In this document: positions 43,037-51,164 of the stretch, piece by piece
Numbering within the stretch: the first letter of the stretch is position 1
How the letters are laid out: each line of letters starts with the position of its first letter
Assembly (NCBI RefSeq): GCF_000194945.1
Contig: NZ_GL878507.1
Span: 1,279,068 to 1,343,067, forward strand
Source: Streptococcus sanguinis SK1 = NCTC 7863
GTDB lineage: Bacteria > Bacillota > Bacilli > Lactobacillales > Streptococcaceae
Length of the DNA: 64,000 bases
Direction: 5' to 3'
Notes under the pieces: generated by a model
What the model saw: the letters and a program-made list of their open reading frames with translations, nothing else
Told to the model about the DNA's origin: nothing
Databases searched by the model: none
Translations under genes and position numbers: made by a program

Positions 43037-44047
43037 ATGAGCAAAGATTTTGAGAGCATTTTATCGTATAGCAACTACACTCTACTAGAAAACTGCCAGC
43101 GTTTCTCCTCCCACGGCAAGACCTACTTTGTTGATAAGGAAGAGATGGAAGGATTTTACTGGAATTACGAAACAGACTATTTCCGCATCAACATTCATGA
43201 TTCCTTTATCAAAAGAGACACTTTTTTCACCATGGATTTGAAGGAATTCCCAGATTTCTTAGCCTTTTCCTCCTATATGAAAGCTGCCCATGGAGAGTGC
43301 TTGTCTCCCTACAAAGCTCTGCGCAGCAAATCTAGCTTTATCATTCTCAATCAAAAGCAGTCTGTCCGCTTCTTGCTAAATGGCCAAACTCCTTTTCAAA
43401 CGGTGGAAATTGACTTTAAACGTCAGATGATTGAAGACTACCTGATGACCCAGTACCAGCTAGATCTAAGGGAAATCAGTGATATTTTCACAGAATCTCA
43501 CAAGTTCAATGCTGGAAAGCTGGAAAAAATCGCAGACGAGCTCTTGCATTACCATGTCAACTCTATCGGAAGTGAACTTTTCTATGAGATTAAGGCCAAG
43601 GAATGGCTCAGTGTCATTATCAATGAGTACTACAACCATCAGACAGCAAGCCCTCTGAATGCTGAAGACGATCTGGCTCTCGGCAATGTCAGCAGATATA
43701 TTGATGACCATTATGCATCCAATATCCCGCAAGACCTGTTGGCCAAAATTGCCATGATGAGCAAGACAAAGCTGAAAAATGCTTTTAAGCTAAAATACAA
43801 TATGACCATCACTGAGTACACGCAGCGCCGGCGTATAAGTATGGCCGAGCAGCTTTTGAAAACGCCCCATCTCAGTATCAAGGATGTCGCTCTCACCGTT
43901 GGCTACCAGTCACACAGCCGCTTTTCCTCCCTCTTCAAAAAATATATGGGCATCTACCCATACGAGATCCGAAACCGGCACCAACCAACCAACGAGAAAA
44001 GCTGTGCCCAATGTCAGCACACACTCTGTATACACAAGACTGAGTAA
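43037..44047 (+). CDS. AraC-family transcriptional regulator with Cys-rich tail
   Basis: 336 residues from ATG 43037 (AAGGAAGGA upstream; a TTG at 43007 has no site). The N-terminal half is an unclassified effector domain. The C-terminal part has the two AraC helix-turn-helix units (IPQDLLAKIAMMSKTKLKNAF and LSIKDVALTVGYQSHSRFSS, ending FKKYMGIYPYEIRNR). A short tail has C-x2-C-x4-C-x-H (CAQCQHTLCIH), which could bind metal. It is divergent from the transporter genes across a 154 bp gap and is presumably their activator, perhaps like YbtA in response to iron chelates. Confidence 0.88.
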   Translation: MSKDFESILSYSNYTLLENCQRFSSHGKTYFVDKEEMEGFYWNYETDYFRINIHDSFIKRDTFFTMDLKEFPDFLAFSSYMKAAHGECLSPYKALRSKSSFIILNQKQSVRFLLNGQTPFQTVEIDFKRQMIEDYLMTQYQLDLREISDIFTESHKFNAGKLEKIADELLHYHVNSIGSELFYEIKAKEWLSVIINEYYNHQTASPLNAEDDLALGNVSRYIDDHYASNIPQDLLAKIAMMSKTKLKNAFKLKYNMTITEYTQRRRISMAEQLLKTPHLSIKDVALTVGYQSHSRFSSLFKKYMGIYPYEIRNRHQPTNEKSCAQCQHTLCIHKTE

Positions 44048-44165
44048 GGGAATGGTCGTTTAATTCAATTTTTTCCTTTGTTGACTTGAAACTAAAGGAC
44101 TTAACCGCTGACAAAGTTGAGCAGAAAATAAAAATTTGAATCCATTTATGATGACACTCTGCATT

Positions 44166-44209
44166 AAAAAACGCATAAAATCATAAAAGTGTTGATTCTA
44201 TGCGTTTTT
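44166..44209. terminator. Bidirectional terminator after the AraC gene
   Basis: AAAAACGCATA and TATGCGTTTTT arms extended by ATCA/TGAT inside, about 120 bp past the AraC stop and 110 bp past the pullulanase stop from the other side. Works in either direction by symmetry. Confidence 0.8.
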
Positions 44210-44316
44210 GCTATCTAAATTTTTTATCTATCCCTTTTATCTACAGCCTCCAAAAGCTCCGAAGAGACATCGAATCTGATGTGATTTGAGGTGTATCAGA
44301 TAAAAAGCAGAACTCC

Positions 44317-47300
44317 TTACTGTTTCTTTCTGAGAATCAGCACTCCTGCTAGGAAAGCAAGGAAGCCACCTAAAAGTGCCAGTAGGGAAGTGCTTGTTCC
44401 CGTTTTTGGCAAGGTTTTTTCTGTTTGGCTAGCCGCTTCTTTTGTCTTAGGAGCAAGAGGAGCTTGCGCATCCAAGGATAAAGCCTGAGGCTGAGCCTTG
44501 GCTACAGAAGGGGCAGACAGCTGCTCTTCTTTAGTTGTTGGATCTTGGGATTTTTCTTCCTGATCGGGGTTCGCTTTTCGAAGTCGCAAAATTGTCGCTG
44601 TCAACGGAGCTAGGGCTAAACCATTGCTGTTTCTGGTGACACCTGCTGGATCAGAAATGGCTGTCACTCCTGCGGTATTGCCATCTGCCACAACCTCTGC
44701 ACCTGCCAGATGCTTGTAGGCTTCACCAAAGTTGAATTGTCGTTCCTTGGTGTCTGCATTGACAAAGATAGCATAAATATCGCCATTTGACGCTACCACT
44801 TGGTAGCCGAGTACAAGGTCTTCTTTCTCAATACCATCCTTGCCAGGCTGGGTGATGAGGGTCACATTTTGCTCCACTTCATCTTTAGAGCTGCGGGTAA
44901 AGGCATCTGTTGATTTCCGCAAGGCAATCAAGCCTTTCATATAGGCACGGCTCTTGGCATTTTCAGGGAACTTCTCTGAATCAGTCGCCTTGGTCCAGTC
45001 AAAGTGGTTGACCGCGTCGCTCGAATCATAAGAATCATGAATGAAGTACGGATAGTCAAACGGCGTGCCGTCTTCATTGGTCAACAAATGCGCTTTGTTT
45101 GGAACCTTGTCTTCGGAGACAGGATATTTATAGGCAGGATCACGGAATTGCTTGGTCCGGCCGTACTCTTGACCAGAGTGGATAAATGGTGTCCCTTGCG
45201 AAGTCAAAATCATCAGATTTCCCAGACGTAGGCGGCGATGAATCTCTTGATTATTGGCAGCCACTGCCGGATCTTTCTTGATCGACTGGGCAATGATATC
45301 AAAGAGCGTCAGATTATCATGGGCTGCGATGTATTGGATCACATCCCCTGGGCTATCCGCCTCAAAATTGGTTGGCTGCGCCTTGATGTTTTTAAAGACA
45401 TTTTCTACACTGCGTTTGCCACCTGTGATAAAGGCTGGTGTTCCCTCATTTGGATAACCTGATTTCAAGGTGTTGCGAATATCATCTGAGAAGACCGCTA
45501 CTGTGTCTGTTGACTTCATCCAAGATTGGTCAGCCGGCTGGACAGCTTTATTTTCATCACCTGTATAGGTCTTCCAGCCCTCACCCAGCATAATGAGATT
45601 TGGGTTGAGCTTCTTGGCTTCCTCAAAGGCTTTTTGGATGGACTCAGCATCGTGGTCCCCCATCATATCAAAGCGGAAGCCATCTACCTTGTACTGTTCT
45701 GTCAGGTACTTGATCGAATCCACCAAGACCCGTCTGCTCATATAGTGAGTAGTACCCAAGCGGCCGCCACCAAAGCTGGTTCTCGGTGTGCCATCCGCAT
45801 CCATAAAGTGGTAGTAATTGGGCTCCAAATCCTCAAAGATAGAGGTCTTAGCCGTATGATTATAGACCACGTCCATGATAACACCCATGCCATGCTTATG
45901 AATTTCATTGACAAGGTTTTTGAATTCCTCAATGCGCTTGGCTGGATCTGTCGGTGCGCTAGAGTACATACCTGTCAGCGAGAAGTAGTTTTGCGGGTCA
46001 TAGCCCCAGTTATAGTTGCTGTTGCTAGAAGCGTACTTGTCCATGCGCTCAGCATTTTTCAGCTCATTTACAAAGTAATAACTTAGAACTGGCAAGAGCT
46101 GAACGTGGGTCACTCCTAAGTCTTTCAAATAATCCAATTTCTCAATGAAAGCTGAGAAGGTTCCAAATTGAGATTTCAAATCCTTTGAAATAGCTGGATC
46201 AGAGGTAAAGTCACGAACGTGCGCCTCATAAATCAAGGCATCTTCCCGCTTCTTGAAGTTCGGAATTGTAGCATAGGTCAGGTCTTTCGGTCCATATTCA
46301 CTTGGATCTACAAAGGCTGCCTTAGCAATCTTGTAGGCATCCCCCTTGTCCGCATCTTCACTGTTCCAAGCTGCTAAAGACTTGGCATAAGGATCCAGCA
46401 CAAGAACCTTTTTGCCACCGCGAGTAATCTCATAATGATAGAAATATCCACGATAGTCTGAAATCCCCAGACCGCTCTCAGGCGTCAAGCTGCTGGTCCA
46501 TGTGCCAGACTCACCTTTCTGCATAGCCAGACGCCCAATGACCTTATTCTGTTCTTCTTTGTCATAGACCACCAAATCAACTTGGTCCGCACTCGGTGAC
46601 CAGAAGGTTAGATCCACTTGTTTGCCCACCTGAGAAACACGTGCTCCCAAATCACCATCATACTTGTAGATACTATCCTTCAGCTGCCAGTTCATGCTGG
46701 TTTTGAATTGATCATTGCCATATTTGATAAGATAAGGTGACTGAGCTTGGTTGAAATCACCGATGAATTTGGCACTTTTAGTCTTAGGATCCAGAACTAC
46801 ATCTTTAACAGCGACTTCATTGCCATCTTTGTCCGTAATCTTTAAATTCTTTAAAATATCTTCTTTTTTAGCACTCTCTAGTGTAGAAAAGCTGGCCTCG
46901 ATCTCGGTCAAGCCAATATGCTGGGCTCCTATCATACGAATATCGTTGACAAAGTAAGGGTTGGTATAAACTGTCGGATCCGCATCACGCAAGAAAATCT
47001 GGCTATTTTTCTCCAAATTAGCGAAATTATAATCCTGATTTTGAATCTTCACATCATCTCCTGATTTGCTTTCGTCTAGAAGCAAAAAGCCAATCATCTT
47101 AGCAGCATCTTTCAAAGGGACATCTACATAGCGACCATATTTCCCAGTCTTCTCAAAGTCCACTCCGTCAGGCCAATTCTTGCTTGGGTTTTGGACATCT
47201 CCCCAGAGCCAGAGCGACTTCTTATCATACTGGCCATCTGTACGATAGTAGTTGATCCGTACCATCCCTTTTTTCAAAGGCTCATAAGTATGAGGTTGAT

Positions 47301-48015
47301 AGTCCGTATCAAACCAAACCTCATTCATCTGAGGACTGAGTAGCTCGACCGTCTTGTCACCTGTAATATTTTGCCCTGCTGTATTATTGATTAGAAGGCT
47401 GATTTTGCTTCTTTTCTCAGCCATTTTAACATCAAGGTAATAACCATAGTCATCTTCTTTAGCAGTTGCAAAGCTAGTCGCTCCGGTTGGCCAACCTCCC
47501 TTTTGGCTAGAAGGTGTCTCGACATCGTCCCAAGTCCACAAGCCCAAGCTGTCTAGATTTTGTGAAGGCAGGGTTTTGAAATGAAAGCGAATATTGCCCT
47601 CTTCGATAGCATCTTTCGCCGAAGCTTGCGGCTGACTAACTGGTTCTTGCTTGTCTTTTTCACTTGGATTTGCTGCTTCTTGACCAGCTGCTTCTGAAAC
47701 TGCACTAGCTGGAGCTTGATCTGCCACTACACCAGTTGGAGCAGCATGCTCTGTGGCTCCCGCTCCTGAACTACCTGCCTCTCCAGTTTTTTCTTCATCT
47801 GCTGACTTAGGTTGGGCTGCCGCATTTGCATCAGAGACTGCTTCTGTTGCTGGGCTGGTAGCTGTGCTCGCCTCATCCGCTTGGACTAGCTGAGCATTCC
47901 CCAGTAGGAATCCTGAGGCAATGACAACAGAGGCTACTCCTACTTTTAAGCGACGGATGCCGAAATAATGACGCTTTTCCCCCATCCGAGACTGTAGGTG
48001 ATAGTTATTTTTCAT
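44317..48015 (-). CDS. pulA: Cell-wall-anchored type I pullulanase
   Basis: 1232 residues. It has a YSIRK-like signal peptide (HYFGIRRLKVGVASVVIASG, about 16-35), an Ala/Glu/Pro-rich linker to about 140, two CBM41 starch-binding modules (about 142-240 and 248-350; WTWDDVETPS and WLWGDVQNPS), a CBM48-like region (about 450-540) and a GH13 catalytic domain with YNWGYDP, DVVYNHT, GFRFDMMGDHD (nucleophile Asp) and LGEGW (acid Glu). The C-terminus has LPKTGT, a hydrophobic helix and RKKQ, so sortase anchors it to the wall. It cleaves alpha-1,6 bonds in glycogen and starch. A cre site at 48056-48070 predicts CcpA repression. Confidence 0.95.
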   Translation of the reverse strand: MKNNYHLQSRMGEKRHYFGIRRLKVGVASVVIASGFLLGNAQLVQADEASTATSPATEAVSDANAAAQPKSADEEKTGEAGSSGAGATEHAAPTGVVADQAPASAVSEAAGQEAANPSEKDKQEPVSQPQASAKDAIEEGNIRFHFKTLPSQNLDSLGLWTWDDVETPSSQKGGWPTGATSFATAKEDDYGYYLDVKMAEKRSKISLLINNTAGQNITGDKTVELLSPQMNEVWFDTDYQPHTYEPLKKGMVRINYYRTDGQYDKKSLWLWGDVQNPSKNWPDGVDFEKTGKYGRYVDVPLKDAAKMIGFLLLDESKSGDDVKIQNQDYNFANLEKNSQIFLRDADPTVYTNPYFVNDIRMIGAQHIGLTEIEASFSTLESAKKEDILKNLKITDKDGNEVAVKDVVLDPKTKSAKFIGDFNQAQSPYLIKYGNDQFKTSMNWQLKDSIYKYDGDLGARVSQVGKQVDLTFWSPSADQVDLVVYDKEEQNKVIGRLAMQKGESGTWTSSLTPESGLGISDYRGYFYHYEITRGGKKVLVLDPYAKSLAAWNSEDADKGDAYKIAKAAFVDPSEYGPKDLTYATIPNFKKREDALIYEAHVRDFTSDPAISKDLKSQFGTFSAFIEKLDYLKDLGVTHVQLLPVLSYYFVNELKNAERMDKYASSNSNYNWGYDPQNYFSLTGMYSSAPTDPAKRIEEFKNLVNEIHKHGMGVIMDVVYNHTAKTSIFEDLEPNYYHFMDADGTPRTSFGGGRLGTTHYMSRRVLVDSIKYLTEQYKVDGFRFDMMGDHDAESIQKAFEEAKKLNPNLIMLGEGWKTYTGDENKAVQPADQSWMKSTDTVAVFSDDIRNTLKSGYPNEGTPAFITGGKRSVENVFKNIKAQPTNFEADSPGDVIQYIAAHDNLTLFDIIAQSIKKDPAVAANNQEIHRRLRLGNLMILTSQGTPFIHSGQEYGRTKQFRDPAYKYPVSEDKVPNKAHLLTNEDGTPFDYPYFIHDSYDSSDAVNHFDWTKATDSEKFPENAKSRAYMKGLIALRKSTDAFTRSSKDEVEQNVTLITQPGKDGIEKEDLVLGYQVVASNGDIYAIFVNADTKERQFNFGEAYKHLAGAEVVADGNTAGVTAISDPAGVTRNSNGLALAPLTATILRLRKANPDQEEKSQDPTTKEEQLSAPSVAKAQPQALSLDAQAPLAPKTKEAASQTEKTLPKTGTSTSLLALLGGFLAFLAGVLILRKKQ

Positions 48016-48055
48016 AAACAGAAAACTCCTTTATTTTTTCTTATAGAGAACATCT

Positions 48056-48070
48056 ATGCAAACGTTTTCT
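48056..48070 (-). promoter_or_regulatory. Catabolite-responsive element (cre) at pulA
   Basis: ATGCAAACGTTTTCT matches the consensus WTGNAANCGNWNNCW at every position. It lies at the expected transcription start of pulA, 7 bp from the -10 box, where bound CcpA would block transcription. Confidence 0.85.
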
Positions 48071-48076
48071 GTATTT

Positions 48077-48105
48077 ATTATACCGATTCTTTTTAAACTT
48101 GTAAA
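48077..48105 (-). promoter_or_regulatory. pulA promoter
   Basis: Minus strand TTTACA (48100-48105), 17 bp spacer, TATAAT (48077-48082). The start of transcription would fall near 48070, leaving a 55 nt leader with AAAGGAG ahead of the pulA ATG. Confidence 0.8.
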
Positions 48106-48183
48106 GGCTTTCAAGAAGAGTTTTTCTCACTCAGATACTTCATGCTCTCTGGGCGGAATTTGATGATTAGGATGAACTATTTC

Positions 48184-48219
48184 TGGTTTAAACCACCTTT
48201 GACAGTTATGAACCACCTT
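48184..48219. repeat. Palindrome and two-turn direct repeat upstream of pulA
   Basis: TGGTTTAAACCA (48184-48195) is a perfect 12 bp palindrome, and AACCACCTT occurs twice with a 20 bp period (48191-48199 and 48211-48219). They lie about 80-115 bp upstream of the pulA -35 box. The function is unknown. Confidence 0.4.
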
Positions 48220-48291
48220 AAAAACGGATGACTTGTACACAACTTTTCCCTTATCATTAGGTCTAAATGCAGACTTATTTTGCTAAAATTA

Positions 48292-48359
48292 AAAAAATCC
48301 GAGATCAACTCAGAGAAAATCAAAAACTGATTTTCAAAGAGTATCATCTCGGATTTTTT
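48292..48359 (-). terminator. Terminator after the TDT-family gene, overlapping its stop
   Basis: AAAAAATCCGAGAT (48292-48305) pairs with ATCTCGGATTTTTT (48346-48359); an inner hairpin GAAAATCA/TGATTTTC lies in the loop. The right arm contains the last codons and stop of the gene that ends at 48344. On the minus strand the stem ends in a U-run. Confidence 0.8.
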
Positions 48360-49261
48360 GTTATCTTTCTGGCTCGCAATGAGACTGTATAGTAAAAACA
48401 AACATAGAGAACGATTACGAAAGCTAGCAGAGCTTCTGCATGACTTAGCCAAACAAGCCATGTCCAACCTAGATAATCAAGTCCCAGTTTCAGGGCAAAA
48501 GCTGTATTGACAAGGGGAAAGGTCAAAGCTGACCAGCTAAGCTGAGGCCCCAGTCGGAAAATACGAGGTAAAAGGCATAGAACCAGGAGATAAAAGGCCT
48601 GCGATAAGAGGAGCAGCAAGGCGACAAACCAACCTTCAGCATCAGAACCAGCTAAACGAATATAGCTTCCCAGCAGGAGCGAGAAAGGTGCACAGTAAAT
48701 GGCCCACTGCGGCTTTAAAGTATCTGGCAGCCTTTGTGCCCGCCTAGCCTTGTAAAATAAGGGATAGAGAATCAAACTCAGTAGCAGAGCAAAAAACCAA
48801 GCTAAATAGCCCAAAAACGGCTGATGAACTACACCCTGAGTCAAGCTTGCCATGGCCAATCCAACATATAGGACCGTCCAGCTCGGGGTCAAAGATAATC
48901 CCTCGGTCTTAAGCACATACTTCCAAGTAAAGATAGCTATTAGAAAAATATGCAGCAGCAAGGCTATATACCAAAGAAACTGGCTCACCAAAAATAAGCC
49001 AAGCTTGCTTAGGTAAGCAGCAAAGAGCATACTAGCCATAGGATAAGTCGCAAAGCTCGATAAGAAAGGTGGCTTTTGCAAATCCTGCCGATAGTCTGCA
49101 AATGACAGCACTAAAGCCAGTGTCAGATAAAACCAAAGTATCAAAGCTAGACCATTCAAGAAGTGGAAAAAGATAGAATGGTAGTTCAGTAACAGATTAG
49201 CTAGGCCAAACAGGCCAAGAATCAACCCAGATAAAAGAATGGGCGGTCGTTTGCTGTTCAC
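48344..49261 (-). CDS. TDT-family (TehA/SLAC1-like) membrane transporter
   Basis: 305 residues with about ten membrane helices and hallmarks of the tellurite-resistance/dicarboxylate transporter family: PPILLSGLILGLFGLANLL at the N-terminus, FATYPMASMLFAAYL, and the late LSWSALTFPLVNTAFALKLG. Family members carry small anions or exclude toxic ones; the substrate here is open. The start is GTG at 49261 with AAAGGAG 8 nt upstream. It is 72 bp after the acyl-CoA-dehydrogenase-like gene and may be co-transcribed. The stop lies in the terminator stem. Confidence 0.82.
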   Translation of the reverse strand: MNSKRPPILLSGLILGLFGLANLLLNYHSIFFHFLNGLALILWFYLTLALVLSFADYRQDLQKPPFLSSFATYPMASMLFAAYLSKLGLFLVSQFLWYIALLLHIFLIAIFTWKYVLKTEGLSLTPSWTVLYVGLAMASLTQGVVHQPFLGYLAWFFALLLSLILYPLFYKARRAQRLPDTLKPQWAIYCAPFSLLLGSYIRLAGSDAEGWFVALLLLLSQAFYLLVLCLLPRIFRLGPQLSWSALTFPLVNTAFALKLGLDYLGWTWLVWLSHAEALLAFVIVLYVCFYYTVSLRARKITKNPR

Positions 49262-49333
49262 GAAGCAACTCCTTTATAGTAATATATCGAAGCCCCTTTT
49301 CAATGACAATCAAACGTTTGTTTGCTATCATTT

Positions 49334-50398
49334 CTATGAAACTTCTAAAATATGCCGTAGCTGGACTGCACTCGGTGAGACAATGGGAAGAAATGCTCCT
49401 TCGTTCCAACGACGGATAAAGCCAGAAGTCGAATTACTCAAGTATCCTCTGCCTCCACTAGCCTGCAGCTCCAAGAGCAGACTTTGAGCTACCACATCAA
49501 CTATATCAATTCGCAGCTGGAAGAGCTCCTTAGGACGCTCAACAAAATAGCCAGACTGGAGAAGACCTCTATAGAGCTGTTCCTGGATTTCAGTCAGAAC
49601 AGCCACTTGCTCCTCCCACTCCTCTCTCAAAATAGAGCGGACTGACAGATTAGCTTCGACCTCCTCCAGCGATTTCTCTGCTAGGCCAAGAGCCAGACCA
49701 AACTGATAACCGAGAAAAGCTGGGCGATTTTCTGCCAAAAAGTCCTGGGCATCTTGAGCAAGAATCCATTCCTTTTGCAAAGGTACATGATTAAAGGTCA
49801 GGGCAGCTGTATTTCCCCCTTGCAAGGATACAAACTCTAAATCCGCTGAACGGGAGAAATTCTCTGCGTCAGATGGTACAGCCAGAACCAGCGGCTGACG
49901 GCTCCCGTCTTCGAAACCGGCAACAAATATGCTGAGGAAACGATCCGCGCGAGCATTGGTTACCCAAGGCAGACGCCCCTTCAGATAAAGCTTCCCGCCT
50001 GCTTCCACGATAGAGACATTTAACTCCTCTAGATCCGACAAGAATTTAACGGCATTGGACAGGGCTGTCGCACCTGCATATTCTCCTGACAGGAGCCCTT
50101 CCAAATAGTGGTCTCTAAAGTAGGGATTAGGAGATTTTAAAATGTTATCAATAAAAGTCCTTTGCCCCCAAGAGATAAAGGAAGCGGTCAAGGAATGGTG
50201 AGCCAGCTCCTTGAGCACTTCAATCACATCGGTATCATTGCCACCTCGGCCTCCCAGCTCTTCTGGAACGCCAACCCGAAAGGCTCCTTCTGCGGCGATA
50301 CGCTCAATCAGTTGATTACCCGCTGCACAGGATTCTTTGTCAATCTGATCAGCGTGGTCATCCAACCAGTTGATAAACTCTTCTGAAAAAAATGTCAT
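49334..50398 (-). CDS. Acyl-CoA dehydrogenase-like flavoprotein
   Basis: 354 residues from ATG 50398 (GGAGGT 6 nt upstream; a TTG at 50413 is not needed). N-terminal helical domain with FRVGVPEELGGRGGNDTDVIEVL, middle beta domain with KGRLPWVTNARADRFLSIFV, and a C-terminal helical domain ending ASGGRGYLSNSTSGFIRRWN. The end matches the family's GGxGY but lacks the usual RDxR...GTxE segment, which argues against a simple beta-oxidation enzyme; flavin monooxygenases of the DszC/HsaA kind share this fold. Streptococci lack beta-oxidation. It follows the AhpD-like gene by 18 bp, so the two probably act together. Confidence 0.78.
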   Translation of the reverse strand: MTFFSEEFINWLDDHADQIDKESCAAGNQLIERIAAEGAFRVGVPEELGGRGGNDTDVIEVLKELAHHSLTASFISWGQRTFIDNILKSPNPYFRDHYLEGLLSGEYAGATALSNAVKFLSDLEELNVSIVEAGGKLYLKGRLPWVTNARADRFLSIFVAGFEDGSRQPLVLAVPSDAENFSRSADLEFVSLQGGNTAALTFNHVPLQKEWILAQDAQDFLAENRPAFLGYQFGLALGLAEKSLEEVEANLSVRSILREEWEEQVAVLTEIQEQLYRGLLQSGYFVERPKELFQLRIDIVDVVAQSLLLELQASGGRGYLSNSTSGFIRRWNEGAFLPIVSPSAVQLRHILEVS

Positions 50399-50416
50399 TT
50401 GCCACCTCCTCAAAGA

Positions 50417-50965
50417 CTAGGCATAAGGCTGCAATTCCGGATTAATTGGCGTGTTGGCCAGATTATTGGCATAATTGCAGAGGGTTGCAAGGCTAACACC
50501 TAGAACCACATCCAGGGCATTCTCATGCGTATAGCCCGCTTCTAGGAAATCTGCCAAGGCTTCATCTCCGACCCGTCCCTTGGTATTGATGACAGCAATG
50601 GTAAATTTAGCAAGTGTATCTAACTTCGGATCTGTATCAATCGGAGTACGATTGCGCAGAGCCTCCAAAAGATCATCATTCATTTGAATCTGCTTGATTG
50701 AAAAAGCTGTATGACCCGCTACACAGAAAGCACAGCCATTAGTAACTGCAGCCGTTATCTGCACTACTTCACGCTCAGTCGGTGTCAGGCTGTTACGACG
50801 GTTGATGGCTCCAACCGTCCGATAAGTTTCTAAGGCCGTTGGCGCATTGGCTAAAAGACCTATAAGATTGGGAATGTAGCCACCGTTATCTTTTTGAACA
50901 GTTTCCAGGACTTCTTTTACCTCAGTTGGTGCGGACTCAATCGTGTGGATAGTAAATTCTGACAT
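50417..50965 (-). CDS. AhpD/carboxymuconolactone-decarboxylase-like protein
   Basis: 182 residues from ATG 50965 (GAGGT 5 nt upstream; an ATG at 50977 has no site). The core TAAVTNGCAFCVAGHTAFSIK has the C-x2-C-x3-H redox motif of AhpD alkylhydroperoxidases, and a second copy of the fold's helix pattern lies in the C-terminal half. It could reduce peroxides or act as a thiol-disulfide protein. Its company with a flavin-dependent dehydrogenase-like protein suggests removal of a peroxide or aldehyde by-product, but this is inference. Confidence 0.82.
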   Translation of the reverse strand: MSEFTIHTIESAPTEVKEVLETVQKDNGGYIPNLIGLLANAPTALETYRTVGAINRRNSLTPTEREVVQITAAVTNGCAFCVAGHTAFSIKQIQMNDDLLEALRNRTPIDTDPKLDTLAKFTIAVINTKGRVGDEALADFLEAGYTHENALDVVLGVSLATLCNYANNLANTPINPELQPYA

Positions 50966-51003
50966 ATGAAACCTCATTTCTTTTAATTAGAAACTATCTT
51001 AAC

Positions 51004-51048
51004 ATAGGACGAGTGGCTTGTATAATATATATTTTATATAAGTCCTAT
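51004..51048. repeat. Inverted repeat upstream of the AhpD-like gene
   Basis: ATAGGAC (51004-51010) and GTCCTAT (51042-51048) flank a 31 bp AT-rich centre, 40-80 bp upstream of the start of the AhpD-like gene. It overlaps the region where a minus-strand promoter would sit (TAAGAT-like -10 just downstream), so it may be an operator. Confidence 0.35.
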
Positions 51049-51164
51049 AAAGAGAATATAATGCGATTTTTCAAACTAAAATATCTTTCCCTCGTAAGGT
51101 AGCTCCACATCAATTCCAAACAAGAATCCGAAACGAGAAAAAGAAGCCTTTTGGCTTCGATTTT

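Noticed and set aside
48177..48467. 96-codon minus-strand frame between pulA and the TDT gene
   Set aside because: It crosses the terminator hairpin and the end of the TDT gene and has low-complexity content with no family resemblance.
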